Origin: Clostridia bacterium
Lineage (GTDB): Bacteria > Bacillota > Clostridia > Christensenellales > CAG-138
Assembly (NCBI GenBank): GCA_017514685.1
Contig: JAFWJN010000042.1
Span: 1 to 54,886 of the forward strand
Direction of reading: 5' to 3'
DNA length: 54,886 bases
Every line of letters starts with the position of its first letter. Position 1 is the stretch's first letter. The position numbers were made by a program, and so were the translations under genes. Shown piece by piece: positions 23,804-32,575 of the stretch. A model generated the notes under the pieces. That model ran no database searches, was not told the DNA's origin, and saw nothing but the letters and a program-made list of their open reading frames with translations.

Positions 23804-25150
23804 TTATACTCCGTAAATTGTAAAACCGCCGACAACCGCGATCAGATAAAGTATAAAGCCTGCAAAAATGAAAGTGTATAAGCCTAGATGAATCCATTTG
23901 TTTTTGATTGAAACCGGAAGTACCAGAACAAACGGAGCGCACAGGGACAAGAGTCTCGGTATCTCCAGAACAGTTCCTGTACAAAGCACAGCAGCATATG
24001 CAAAGAACATGTACATGATATAAGATGTTCTGATCTTTCCGACAGATACCACCAAAAGAATCGCTCCTGTCAGCAGATAGACAAGGTTTGGAATCGTATT
24101 TCCAAGTTCATACAGAAGAATCTCTCCACTCCTTGTATGCATCGCCATCAAAAAACGATCACACAGATTTGCAACTGAACGGAAAGGTGAAGATACCTGA
24201 TATCCGAATTCATCCATCACATTTCTGAAAAGTGCTGTTGAACTTCCGTAAAGAGTGTTGCTGTAAATCAGCACAAGCATAAAGCCGGCAGGAATCAATA
24301 GGAAGGATATTGCGGATATGCTCTGCCGCAGAAAATACCCCCGTTTCTCTTCCTGATGTCCTCTCATATCGGATGAAAGCTGCTGAAGGAATTCGATCAG
24401 GCATGGAACAAAGAGCAAGACACCAAGAATGTGAGTTGTTACAGAAAGCATTGCGAAAAAATTTGCCACAATGAATCTATGCTTTCTCGCAAACATTAAA
24501 CTCAGAAGGCTGAACATAATGAAGAGGCCGTCCGGAAGCGTTCCCATTAAAAGGCATCCGGCAGGCATCAAGAAGAAATACAGGACAGTCCGCCTTGCAG
24601 TCTGGCGATCATGATCACACAACACCCAATAATACAGCATCGCTCCGCCGAGTGCCGCGAACAAATAAGAAGCAAGAAATCTTGCATGATTGAAATTGAA
24701 TGAAACAAACCAAAAAGCGTTGGAGAGTAACGGATAAGCCGGGAAGCAATACTGTGCATGGTAGAAATTCAGCCAGATGCGCTGGATCCGGAAGAACGTA
24801 TCTGTATAGCCAAACAGTTTCAGATGAATCAGATACGTTAACAGCATCTGCAGCGATCTGAAAACCATGATCAGAAGGACAACCTTTACAATCTCCCTCA
24901 TTCCGCAACGTCGGAACGTCCTGTCCCCTATTCTTTCCAGATGCGGCTCCCGCCCACTTGCAAAGTATGTCATTAAATGTGGAACGAACCTAATCACAGC
25001 TATCACATACAGCAGGAACAATAAAGTCACGAACAGAAGCGTCTCCCAGTAGGAAGGCGCTTCTGTAATAAGCCATATGCCATATAAAGCAGTAATTACC
25101 GCCAGAATCACAGCTGTGATTGCTATACGGATCGTTTTTGTGTTGATCAT
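23804..25150 (-). CDS. PIG-V-like GT-C membrane glycosyltransferase
   Basis: A 448-residue polytopic protein with roughly ten helices. The first extracytoplasmic segment has RIWLNFYHAQYCFPAYPLL, close to the conserved outward loop and FPLYPLL motif of PIG-V mannosyltransferase-like enzymes. Later there is FFLMPAGCLLMGTLPDGLF, matching the family's P-A-x-F pattern. Bacterial members transfer a sugar from a lipid carrier outside the membrane; the acceptor is unknown. The start overlaps the stop of the preceding gene (ATGA), so it is the last gene of the nfeD-floA operon. Confidence 0.65.
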   Translation of the reverse strand: MINTKTIRIAITAVILAVITALYGIWLITEAPSYWETLLFVTLLFLLYVIAVIRFVPHLMTYFASGREPHLERIGDRTFRRCGMREIVKVVLLIMVFRSLQMLLTYLIHLKLFGYTDTFFRIQRIWLNFYHAQYCFPAYPLLSNAFWFVSFNFNHARFLASYLFAALGGAMLYYWVLCDHDRQTARRTVLYFFLMPAGCLLMGTLPDGLFIMFSLLSLMFARKHRFIVANFFAMLSVTTHILGVLLFVPCLIEFLQQLSSDMRGHQEEKRGYFLRQSISAISFLLIPAGFMLVLIYSNTLYGSSTALFRNVMDEFGYQVSSPFRSVANLCDRFLMAMHTRSGEILLYELGNTIPNLVYLLTGAILLVVSVGKIRTSYIMYMFFAYAAVLCTGTVLEIPRLLSLCAPFVLVLPVSIKNKWIHLGLYTFIFAGFILYLIAVVGGFTIYGV

Positions 25151-25581
25151 TTACGTCTTAACGCTTTCGGTTTCCCTAAAATCTCCGCGTACACGATACC
25201 CTGCATCGCGGTATTCTGATTCCAATTCAGCTGCGGAAACGCCTGACCTGGCTGTTTTGGTCTGACAGTTTCCTTTTCCTCAACAGACTGCTTCTTCTCT
25301 TTTACAACTTTTTCAGCATTGCTTGAAACAGTCTCCGGCTTCTTTTGCACCGGATTTATCCGTGCCTGAACAGCAGCCCTTGGCGGTGCCGCCTTTGGCA
25401 CTTCCTGTCTTGGAACAGGATTCGGCTTCTGGGTTACAGCAGTCTGAGTTTTATTCCTCTCATTTTTGAGTCTCTCCTCTGCTGCTCTTCTTGCCTCTTC
25501 CTGCCGTCTCCGTGCCTTAGCTGATGATAATGATGTAAAAAAGATAATCAGTCCAATGAAAATCAGCGGCAGAAACTGCAT
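25147..25581 (-). CDS. Membrane-anchored low-complexity protein, function unknown
   Basis: A 144-residue protein. Residues 1-20 (MQFLPLIFIGLIIFFTSLSS) form one membrane anchor. The following part is rich in Ala, Lys, Arg, Glu and Pro (RRRQEEARRAAEERLKNE, then KPNPVPRQEVPKAAPPRAA) and likely disordered with a short helix. A short hydrophobic-aromatic patch near the end (FPQLNWNQNTAMQGIVYAEI) may be a docking site. No enzymatic domain is visible. It starts 2 bp after floA and overlaps the PIG-V-like gene, so it is probably an accessory factor of the FloA membrane domain. Confidence 0.7.
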   Translation of the reverse strand: MQFLPLIFIGLIIFFTSLSSAKARRRQEEARRAAEERLKNERNKTQTAVTQKPNPVPRQEVPKAAPPRAAVQARINPVQKKPETVSSNAEKVVKEKKQSVEEKETVRPKQPGQAFPQLNWNQNTAMQGIVYAEILGKPKALRRK

Positions 25582-25583
25582 AA

Positions 25584-26615
25584 TCAGTTCTCTTTAGATT
25601 CTTTCGTTGTTTTGCTAATAGCATTCCGCATCTCGGTATCAGAGATCACGTTCTGCATGTTGTAATAATCCATAACGCCAAGTTTTCCCTCACGGAACGC
25701 AGTGGCGATGGCTTTCGGAACTTCTGCTTCTGCTTCAATAACTTTCGCACGCATTCCCTGAACTGCAGCAATGTTTTCCTGTTCCTGTGCAACAGCCATT
25801 GCTCTGCGCTCTTCCGCTTTTGCCTGAGCAATACGCTTGTCTGCTTCTGCCTGATCGATTTGCAGCTGAGCACCGACGTTTCTGCCGACGTCAACGTCCG
25901 CAATGTCGATAGAGAGAATTTCAAATGCAGTACCGGCATCCAGGCCTTTGCCGAGAACCGTGCGGGAAATCAGGTCAGGATTTTCCAGAACTTCCTTATG
26001 GCTGGAAGCAGAACCGACCGTAGTAACAATACCTTCACCGACACGCGCGATGATTGTTTCTTCGCCCGCACCGCCGACCAGTCTGTCAATATTGGCACGA
26101 ACCGTTACCTTGGCTTTCGCTCTCAGTTCAATACCATCCATTGCAACAGCTGCAATAACAGGAGTTTCGATAACTTTCGGATTAACGCTCATCTGTACTG
26201 CATTCAGAACATCACGGCCAGCCAGGTCAATCGCGCAGGAACGCTCAAAATCAAGCGGTATGCCCGCGCGCTGTGCGGCTATCAGAGAATCGACAACGCG
26301 GTTTACGCTAGCTTTTCCATTGACTTTTCCGCCCTTTGCCAGATAATGTGCCTCAAGTTTGTTCATTGGGATATCCAAACCGGCTTTTGTCGCTTTAATC
26401 ATGGGGTTGACTATATCCGCTGCATTTACTTTACGGATACGCATACCTACCAACTGGAAGATTCTGATTTTCACGCCGCTGGCACTGGCAGAAATCCAAA
26501 GTCCGAGCGGAACAAAAGTGAAAAAGATAATGATAAGAATTAATACCAGTATGGCGACCGGGATGTAAATAAAACTGCCGCCTGCCAACAGTGCTGCACC
26601 AACAAATGCGTTCAT
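25584..26615 (-). CDS. floA: Flotillin-like protein FloA
   Basis: A 343-residue protein. I take the ATG at 26615 ([10 protein letters not shown]), preceded by GGAGG; an upstream in-frame extension to 26690 overlaps the zinc-ribbon gene. Residues about 12-40 are a membrane hairpin. Then comes an SPFH-type region ([23 protein letters not shown]-like [20 protein letters not shown]) and the Ala/Glu-rich heptads near 235-300 ([19 protein letters not shown]), the oligomerising coiled coil. FloA organises membrane microdomains. The gene lies in the usual set with an NfeD gene. Confidence 0.95.
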   Translation of the reverse strand: MNAFVGAALLAGGSFIYIPVAILVLILIIIFFTFVPLGLWISASASGVKIRIFQLVGMRIRKVNAADIVNPMIKATKAGLDIPMNKLEAHYLAKGGKVNGKASVNRVVDSLIAAQRAGIPLDFERSCAIDLAGRDVLNAVQMSVNPKVIETPVIAAVAMDGIELRAKAKVTVRANIDRLVGGAGEETIIARVGEGIVTTVGSASSHKEVLENPDLISRTVLGKGLDAGTAFEILSIDIADVDVGRNVGAQLQIDQAEADKRIAQAKAEERRAMAVAQEQENIAAVQGMRAKVIEAEAEVPKAIATAFREGKLGVMDYYNMQNVISDTEMRNAISKTTKESKEN

Positions 26616-26625
26616 AGTAGCCTCC

Positions 26626-26832
26626 TTAAAGTGTGTTTTGAAACAGATAAATAATGAGCATAATAACACCGATAAATATAGGAATTCCAATAATCAGTGC
26701 GATCCAATTTCTGCGAACTTCTCCCGGATCGGCCTGTTTTTTTTCAGTTTCCTCCTGTTCAGGAAACTGTATGCCACACTTAGGACATACATCCGTCGTA
26801 TAGAGAACTCCGCATTTTTTACAGTATTTCAT
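26626..26832 (-). CDS. Small zinc-ribbon membrane protein
   Basis: A 68-residue protein. The N-terminal [20 protein letters not shown] has two CxxC pairs, a classic zinc ribbon. A charged linker ([17 protein letters not shown]) follows, then one membrane helix near residues 43-65 ([19 protein letters not shown]). It should face the cytosol with its zinc finger. Its start overlaps the nfeD stop by 4 bp, and it precedes floA by 10 bp, so the three are one transcript. The partner may be FloA or NfeD. Confidence 0.8.
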   Translation of the reverse strand: MKYCKKCGVLYTTDVCPKCGIQFPEQEETEKKQADPGEVRRNWIALIIGIPIFIGVIMLIIYLFQNTL

Positions 26833-27320
26833 TCTACTACAATGCTCAGGCCTTTTACCGCAACGACCGTTACGTTCTGACCCTTTTCAATAAAGCTGGC
26901 TTCTGTTTTAGCGTAGTACCGCTTTCCATCAATCTGCACAGTTCCCGCCGGGCGAAGCGTCGTTAATACAACGCCGGTTTTTCCGATCAGGGATTCACCC
27001 TTTTCCTCATTCGAAACAGCAGCTGTTTGTATTTCTTCTTTCAATACGATTGGTGAGCGGAAAAGCAGACCTTTGTTCAAAGAATGAATGAACACAGCAA
27101 CCAGAAGCACTATGATTACTCCCATAACTACCGAAACGACGATTGCGGCCGAGGAGGAATTGGTCAATGCCTGCATTACAATAACCGCAGCAAAGCAAAG
27201 AATACCCGTACATCCGGAGACGCCGAATCCCGGCAAGCATAGTTCAATCAGAAGCAGGACAATGCCTATAATAAAGCATATCAGGCATGCAAGCCACATC
27301 GTGCCGAAAAGAGCTTCCAT
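26829..27320 (-). CDS. NfeD-like membrane protein
   Basis: A 163-residue protein. Two to three hydrophobic stretches fill the first 80 residues (including LLLIELCLPGFGVSGCTGIL, the conserved NfeD loop). The last 65 residues form the small OB-fold domain: SLIGKTGVVLTTLRPAGTV, QIDGKRYYAKTEASFIEKG and [14 protein letters not shown]. NfeD proteins work with flotillin-like proteins in the membrane, and the co-operonic floA agrees. This is the short form without the ClpP-type protease domain. It starts behind AAGGAG and is the first gene of the operon. Confidence 0.9.
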   Translation of the reverse strand: MEALFGTMWLACLICFIIGIVLLLIELCLPGFGVSGCTGILCFAAVIVMQALTNSSSAAIVVSVVMGVIIVLLVAVFIHSLNKGLLFRSPIVLKEEIQTAAVSNEEKGESLIGKTGVVLTTLRPAGTVQIDGKRYYAKTEASFIEKGQNVTVVAVKGLSIVVE

Positions 27321-27504
27321 GTTCTTTCTCCTTAGATTATATATTTGTTTTTAGTATAACATATAACCGCATAATTGGGAATAGTTTTTTACAAAAGTGC
27401 TCTTTATCGTGAACCTCCCGCTCTTTTATGCAGTAGAAGATGGTTTAGAAAAACTGCGTGAAACAGAATCTCATCCGTTCTCTGCATCTCGCTCCCGGAA
27501 GGGA

Positions 27505-27533
27505 TTGCGTATCTTAAAGAGAAATGATAAAAT
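27505..27533 (+). promoter_or_regulatory. Promoter of the PfkB kinase gene
   Basis: TTGCGT at 27505-27510, 17 bases and TAAAAT at 27528-27533. The ATG is 25 bp downstream behind AGGAGG. Confidence 0.65.
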
Positions 27534-27558
27534 GATTGCCGTCAGTTAGGAGGAAAAC

Positions 27559-28512
27559 ATGAAGCCTGTTTTTTGCATTGGTGATATCTGCGCGGATCTG
27601 ACGATTCCATATGGCTCTGCAGTTCGAGTAAAACGCGGTATTCCGGTTCCCTCAGAAGAAACCGAGGTCGGCTTTTTTCACGGGGGCAGTGGTGCCAATA
27701 CAGCAGCCGGGCTCTGCAAGCTTGGAATTCCGGTCATGTTCTGCGGAACTTGCGGTGAAGATGCCTACGGACACGCTCTTCATGACGAACTGCATCGTCT
27801 CGGCATTGATACCTCCTGCTTCCGCTTCGACGCTTCGGTACCTACCCTTCTGATTGCGATCGTCATCGATGAATCTGGAGAAAGAACTGCCTTTGCGACC
27901 CAGCACATCCATGCTTCTCAACATCAGATTCTTGCTTCCCAGATTCCGAATAATCTCACGGAACAGATTGGATGGCTGCATTGCAGTGGTGTTCTTCTGC
28001 GGGAAGATCCCGCCGCTTCCGTCATGCTGGAGGCAATGAAGCGTTGCCATGAGGCAGGCATTCCTGTTTCTTTGGATATTATGGCCAGAATCGAATCATT
28101 GAATGATCCTGTCTTTTCAGCCAATCTGAAGATTGCTTCTTCATACTGCACCGTCCTGCTTGGTTCGGTTACAGATGAAATTCCTCTTTTATCCGGTGGA
28201 ACTGATGACATCTCCATTCAAAAGCTGACCCATGGAGGGAAAATAATCGCAGCCCATGCAGGTAAAGCAGGCGCTTTTGTTTATACAGAAACAGGCGTCG
28301 ATTATCATGCAGCCTTCCCCGTCAATGTGGTAGATACCATCGGTGCAGGGGATGCATACAACGCAGGATTTCTGTACGGAATGCTAAATCATTTGTCTAT
28401 TCATGAAGCGAATCGGCTTGCGAATGCTGCCGCCGCCTATTCCATCCAGAGATCCGGAGGCCGTTCCGGTCCCGATTTATCCAATTTGCATCATTTTCTT
28501 AATGCAAACTGA
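27559..28512 (+). CDS. PfkB (ribokinase) family carbohydrate kinase
   Basis: A 317-residue sugar or nucleoside kinase. The N-terminal FCIGDICADLTIPY and FFHGGSGANTAAGLCKLG (sugar-binding GG motif, signature 1) are followed by FCGTCGEDAYGHALHDEL. The second signature is VDTIGAGDAYNAGFLYG near residue 255, with the catalytic aspartate in GAGDA. It phosphorylates a hydroxymethyl group on a sugar-like substrate in the cytosol; which one is not evident, since no transporter or sugar pathway genes are adjacent. It has its own promoter and a terminator. Confidence 0.92.
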   Translation: MKPVFCIGDICADLTIPYGSAVRVKRGIPVPSEETEVGFFHGGSGANTAAGLCKLGIPVMFCGTCGEDAYGHALHDELHRLGIDTSCFRFDASVPTLLIAIVIDESGERTAFATQHIHASQHQILASQIPNNLTEQIGWLHCSGVLLREDPAASVMLEAMKRCHEAGIPVSLDIMARIESLNDPVFSANLKIASSYCTVLLGSVTDEIPLLSGGTDDISIQKLTHGGKIIAAHAGKAGAFVYTETGVDYHAAFPVNVVDTIGAGDAYNAGFLYGMLNHLSIHEANRLANAAAAYSIQRSGGRSGPDLSNLHHFLNAN

Positions 28513-28577
28513 AACGCGGCAATTCGGAGATTAATCGTAATTCCAACTTACAGCCAAATTCTCTTCTTCACAGTATT

Positions 28578-28608
28578 AAGCGTCTAAATCATAAGACGCT
28601 TTTCTTTT
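28578..28608 (+). terminator. Terminator of the PfkB kinase gene
   Basis: An 8-bp stem (aagcgtct / agacgctt) with an 8-base loop is followed by TTCTTTT, about 65 bp past the stop codon. Confidence 0.85.
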
Positions 28609-28708
28609 GTTGATCCAAATCCGTTCCCCCCATCAATTTCTATTCAATAGCTTATGCGCCCGGTACTTCCTATATCTCAGAGAAAATCTGCAACAACATA
28701 ATTGCAAA

Positions 28709-28736
28709 TTGATAGTTGCTGTGATAGCATTAAAAT
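28709..28736 (+). promoter_or_regulatory. Candidate promoter of the MobA-ModE fusion gene
   Basis: TTGATA at 28709-28714, 16 bases and TAAAAT at 28731-28736. The chosen ATG is 26 bp downstream with GTGAGG before it. Confidence 0.55.
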
Positions 28737-28761
28737 TGAAAATCAAAGTGAGGACTTGCCC

Positions 28762-29694
28762 ATGCAGATCAGCAAAGTTGGCGGTATTATAGCGGTTGTC
28801 AACAAAGCCAACTCCCAGCCATTCTCACAGGATGGGACTATTTCCATAATCCGGCGCATTGTGATCACCTATCAGCAAGCCGGTATTTTTCCCATAGTCA
28901 TTGTTACCGATACAGAAGAAGATAAAATCAAATTACAGCTTGCCAATTACGGTATCATTTTTGTGCAAAACGGGGAATCTTACAAATCTTCGGAACTGTT
29001 CTCGTTTGTAAAAGCCGGTCTGAAATTTCTAGAGGGAAAATGTGGCCGGGTTATGTTCACGCCGTTAAGTGTTCCCATGTTTACCGCAACCACGTTGTTG
29101 ACATTAATGGAGCGAAGCGAAGATATCATAATCGCTTCTCATCAGAAACACGGCGGACATCCCGTTTTAATCAGTCAGCGTGCAATTCCTTCAATCCTTA
29201 ATTATTCGGGTGAAAACGGACTTCGCGGAGCAATTGCGTCCAGTGACCTTCAGCGTGTCTGGGTTGATGTGAATGATAAAGGAGTCTTACTACGCGTTCA
29301 TGATGTTGAAGATTTGAACTCGCAGCTTGATGAAAACAATTCTGTAGTTCTCCATCCTGTTCTCCAACTGAGGCTGGAGCGTGAAGAACCATTTTTTAAT
29401 GAGCGGCTGAAAACTCTTCTTTTCCTTATTTTGAATCACTACAGTATTCATAAAGGATGTGCATGCATAGGTCTTGCTTACAGCAAGGCATGGGCAATGA
29501 TCAAGCAACTTGAATCCAACCTTGGATATCCTGTTGTAGCAAGGCATCGAGGCGGTAAAGGCGGAGGCGGAGCAGTTTTAACACCTGACGGCGAACGATT
29601 TCTGACGGCCTATCAAGCTTTTGAAGAAAGCATTCATCAACTGGCGTTAAAAGAATTTCGCGAACGTTTTATTGATTCAAATATCGTGCGATAA
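28762..29694 (+). CDS. MobA-like nucleotidyltransferase fused to a ModE-like winged helix
   Basis: A 310-residue fusion. I use the ATG at 28762 (MQISKVGGIIAVV), with GTGAGG upstream; an ATG at 28702 lies upstream of that site. Residues about 5-190 follow the NTP-transferase fold (IRRIVITYQQAGIFPIVIVTD, GRVMFTPLSVPMFTATTL, GHPVLIS). Residues about 215-310 form a LysR/ModE-type helix-turn-helix (AYSKAWAMIKQLESNLGYPV, then GGGAVLTPDGERFLTAYQAFE). Related clostridial fusions may tie molybdenum-cofactor chemistry to gene control. The usual G-x-S-x-R-M-G-x-K loop is not recognisable here (VVNKANSQPFSQDG instead), so catalytic activity is doubtful. No molybdenum enzyme genes are nearby. Confidence 0.8.
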   Translation: MQISKVGGIIAVVNKANSQPFSQDGTISIIRRIVITYQQAGIFPIVIVTDTEEDKIKLQLANYGIIFVQNGESYKSSELFSFVKAGLKFLEGKCGRVMFTPLSVPMFTATTLLTLMERSEDIIIASHQKHGGHPVLISQRAIPSILNYSGENGLRGAIASSDLQRVWVDVNDKGVLLRVHDVEDLNSQLDENNSVVLHPVLQLRLEREEPFFNERLKTLLFLILNHYSIHKGCACIGLAYSKAWAMIKQLESNLGYPVVARHRGGKGGGGAVLTPDGERFLTAYQAFEESIHQLALKEFRERFIDSNIVR

Positions 29695-29720
29695 TATTAA
29701 GCAATTCAGAATTCGCTATC

Positions 29721-31139
29721 ATGATCTTTATTCCTTTTTTCAAAGGACGGGAGGAAAATACGGAAAACAAGTCAACAGACAAAAGAAAAGAAGCAATGTT
29801 GACAGCTCCGCTGCCAAAGATCATCACGAGGATGGCGTTCCCGACAATCGTGTCTTTCCTGATTACGTCGATCTACAGCCTTGCAGACACATATTTCGTC
29901 AGTTCACTAGGTACAAATGCGACTGCAGCTGTAACCGTAAACGGAACACTGGATCAGATCATTATGATGGCGGGTTCCATGCTCGCTGTCGGCGCTGCCA
30001 GTTATATCTCCCGACTTCTAGGAGCAAAGAATGAAGAACGTGCGAACCGTGTTCTCTCCACAGCTTTTTTCCTTGCTCTGTTTTTCGGTCTGCTGGTCAT
30101 GGTGTTCGGTCTTCTTTTCATGCATCCGATGGTCCAGTTGTTCGGTGCGACCGACACCTGTGAACAGTACAGCATCGAATATGCGACTTACGTACTTCTG
30201 GTTGCCCCGTTCATGGCGACCAATTTCGTTATGAACCACTGCCTCCGTGCAGAAGGAAGCGCAATGCGTTCCCTGATCGGAATGGGAATCGGCGGTGTCA
30301 TCAATTGCATTCTGGATCCGTTTTTTATTCTTCCAATCGGACTGAATCTTGGGGTTGCAGGTGCTTCAATCGCTACAGCAATCTCCAAAATGATCAGTTT
30401 TGTGATTCTTCTCTATCCTTATCTTAAAAAACAGGCGATCCTGCACCTGAAGCTGATCAATTTCCGTCCGGACAAAGATATTCTCTACCAGATCCTCAGT
30501 ATCGGATCCTCTTCCTTCTTCCGGTCAGGTCTTGCAGTACTGGCCGGAATCCTGCTCAACCGGATAGCGGGACAGATCTCTGATTCCGTTCTTGCAGGTA
30601 TCGGCGTTTCCACCCGAATCATGATGTTCCCGTTCGGAATCATTCTGGGCTTTGGGCAGGGATTCCAGCCGGTCGCCGGTTACAGTTTCGGAGCGAGGCA
30701 TTTTGACAGGGTAAAGCAAAGCTACCGCTTCGCTTCAGCCGTGGCCATCATAGGCGGTGCTGTAATGGGGCTGATCCTTGGAATCTTTGCCGAGAATGTA
30801 ATTGCTCTCTTTGCCAAAACGGATGAACATATGCTGAATATTGCAACGCTCTGCATCCGGCTCCAGTGTGTTGTACTTCCCGTTCACGCATGGGTCATGG
30901 TTGTCAATATGCTCTGCGGCGGTACCGGCTATGCGCTTTTCGCATTTCTGCTTTCCATTTCACGTCAGGGTATCTGTCTCCTTCCGATTCTCCATTTATT
31001 TGCCAGACTCTGGGGAGAAACGGGCGTTGCTTCCGTACAGGCTGCTGCCGACCTACTATCGCTGCTGCTTGCGGTCCCAATCATCATTATCACATTGAAA
31101 CGCATCGATCTTGCTGCTTTGCAGACAGATCAATCTTAA
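29721..31139 (+). CDS. MATE family efflux transporter
   Basis: A 472-residue protein with about 12 helices in two halves. The first half starts near residue 25 with LPKIITRMAFPTIVSFLITSIYSLAD and contains VNGTLDQIIMMAGSMLAVGAASYISRLLGA; the second half has FGQGFQPVAGYSFGA, the conserved GQ-QP loop of MATE pumps. Such transporters export cationic drugs or metabolites using a sodium or proton gradient. The start is uncertain: GGGAGG lies near 29748, downstream of the first ATG, so a later start (ATG at 29796) is possible. The gene follows the MobA-ModE gene by 26 bp. Confidence 0.92.
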   Translation: MIFIPFFKGREENTENKSTDKRKEAMLTAPLPKIITRMAFPTIVSFLITSIYSLADTYFVSSLGTNATAAVTVNGTLDQIIMMAGSMLAVGAASYISRLLGAKNEERANRVLSTAFFLALFFGLLVMVFGLLFMHPMVQLFGATDTCEQYSIEYATYVLLVAPFMATNFVMNHCLRAEGSAMRSLIGMGIGGVINCILDPFFILPIGLNLGVAGASIATAISKMISFVILLYPYLKKQAILHLKLINFRPDKDILYQILSIGSSSFFRSGLAVLAGILLNRIAGQISDSVLAGIGVSTRIMMFPFGIILGFGQGFQPVAGYSFGARHFDRVKQSYRFASAVAIIGGAVMGLILGIFAENVIALFAKTDEHMLNIATLCIRLQCVVLPVHAWVMVVNMLCGGTGYALFAFLLSISRQGICLLPILHLFARLWGETGVASVQAAADLLSLLLAVPIIIITLKRIDLAALQTDQS

Positions 31140-31162
31140 TCAATATCAAGGAGGCAATAAAA

Positions 31163-31555
31163 ATGGAACGGGTACTGAAATTCTTAAAGGATGCTCAGGT
31201 ATACTATCTGGCAACGGTTGAAGGCGATCAGCCGAGAGTCCGTCCTTTCGGCACAATTCACTTGTTCGAAGGAAAACTTTATATTCAGACAGGTAAGCGT
31301 AAAGATGTATCAAAGCAGCTTCATCAAAATCCGAAAGCGGAAATATGCGCTTTCTTAAACGGCGACTGGATCCGTATCACCGGAAAGCTGATTGAGGACA
31401 ACAGGCGTGAAGCACGTGTTTCAATGCTGGATGCATATCCTTCTCTGAAGGCAATGTATGATCCGGATGATGGGAATACCGAAGTCTTCTATTTCAAGGA
31501 TGCAACAGCTGTTATCAGTTCCTTTACCAAACCGGCGGAAGTCATCGATCTCTAA
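31163..31555 (+). CDS. Pyridoxamine 5'-phosphate oxidase-family (split-barrel) flavin-binding protein
   Basis: A 130-residue protein starting MERVLKFLKDAQVYYLATVEG at the ATG at 31163 behind AAGGAGG; upstream in-frame sequence belongs to the MATE frame overlap. The pattern YYLATVEGDQPRVRPFG, LYIQTGKRKDVSKQL and AEICAFLNGDWIRITGK is that of the single-domain PNPOx-like barrel, which binds FMN, F420 or haem as a dimer. The ligand is unknown. It sits 23 bp after the MATE gene, in the same transcript, and ends at a strong terminator. Confidence 0.85.
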   Translation: MERVLKFLKDAQVYYLATVEGDQPRVRPFGTIHLFEGKLYIQTGKRKDVSKQLHQNPKAEICAFLNGDWIRITGKLIEDNRREARVSMLDAYPSLKAMYDPDDGNTEVFYFKDATAVISSFTKPAEVIDL

Positions 31556-31575
31556 TTTCCGAAGTCAGCATTAGA

Positions 31576-31612
31576 AAAAGGATCCGCATTAGATGCGGAT
31601 TCCTTTTTTCTT
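31576..31612 (+). terminator. Terminator between converging transcripts
   Basis: A stem of about 9-10 bp with one bulge (ggatccgca / tgcggattcc) and a 5-base loop is followed by CTTTTTTC on the plus strand. A-rich sequence on the other side allows use on the minus strand too, where the long DUF523-to-membrane-protein operon ends at 31629. Confidence 0.85.
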
Positions 31613-31628
31613 TCGTTATAACAAAACA

Positions 31629-32549
31629 CTATCCGTTTTCCATCCATGCATCAAAATAGATACGCACTGCTTCTTCCGGATTTAAATCGGATCCACTGTT
31701 TTCAATCATATACCCGATCATCTGAATTGGGATTGTCGGATTTTTAACTTTCATTTCATTCTTCTGCGAACGTGCCATTTCGGTTATCACTTGTCTGAGA
31801 TCCGAGCCTCCATAAACGGCTCGATATAACTCCGCATCTTTCTTTCTGCGGCGCAGGCAGCACGCGTTATGTGCCAGACGAAGCAGCAACGAAACTCCGC
31901 CCGCTGCTGGCAGAATCACAAGTGCGGATACCCAGAGCGGAACGCGGGTTGCGAACCCGTAGAAATCATTCCAGCCACCGTTCTCCTCCCCGATTACGAC
32001 TACCATGATTATATAGACAGCCGCATAAAGCAGCACAGGGATCAATGCCAATATTGCCTCCCATATCCTAACCAGATGGCTGTTGATCAGGCAACAGAAG
32101 ATTACTATGGACACTACCGGGCAAATGCCATGTAGGAAGAACCTCGATCCGGAGAAAATCAATTTGAATCCTTTAACCGGTGCCAGAATACAAAGGGAAA
32201 CCACAAATGTCAGCGAGACAGCGGTAACCGTAATCTGCATCAGCACAACTACCCAGTCCGGCAGATGGTAATTGCCCGTCCTGAGTCCATCGATCGTATA
32301 CGGGAAGCAGAACATCATGGAAAGACCTGCCAGAATATTGGAATTCACCGTAAACATGCAGAAGGTGCGGATCCCCATATGATCGAAATTTTCGTCATAG
32401 ATTGTCACCAGGTTCATGGTTACCCCGATGATAACACAGACAGACACGATGCTTGCACCAATCATTGCCAGCAAGCACTGCATTCGATTGTTGCGGACCG
32501 CAGGATCCTTCATTAGATTACCTCCAAGAGTATGAAAGCACTTTGACAA
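31629..32549 (-). CDS. Polytopic membrane protein (Pr6Pr-like), function unknown
   Basis: A protein of up to 306 residues; an ATG at 32513 (MKDPAVRNN) is an alternative start. It has six or seven helices, beginning MQCLLAMIGASIVSVCVIIG. The stretch MFTVNSNILAGLSMMFCF recalls the TxxSN motif of Pr6Pr/androgen-induced-type membrane proteins. The C-terminal about 70 residues are cytosolic, with an arginine cluster (CCLRRRKKDAELYRAVYGG) and a short helical end (NPEEAVRIYFDAWMENG). The role is unknown. It is the last gene of the HtrA/MutS2 operon, 26 bp after its neighbour. Confidence 0.6.
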   Translation of the reverse strand: MSKCFHTLGGNLMKDPAVRNNRMQCLLAMIGASIVSVCVIIGVTMNLVTIYDENFDHMGIRTFCMFTVNSNILAGLSMMFCFPYTIDGLRTGNYHLPDWVVVLMQITVTAVSLTFVVSLCILAPVKGFKLIFSGSRFFLHGICPVVSIVIFCCLINSHLVRIWEAILALIPVLLYAAVYIIMVVVIGEENGGWNDFYGFATRVPLWVSALVILPAAGGVSLLLRLAHNACCLRRRKKDAELYRAVYGGSDLRQVITEMARSQKNEMKVKNPTIPIQMIGYMIENSGSDLNPEEAVRIYFDAWMENG

Positions 32550-32575
32550 AATATCTTTCCTGTTTTTTTGCCATT

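Noticed and set aside
30866-31162. Long N-terminal extension of the PNPOx-like protein
   Set aside because: It lies inside the MATE gene in a different frame, and AAGGAGG before 31163 marks the true start.
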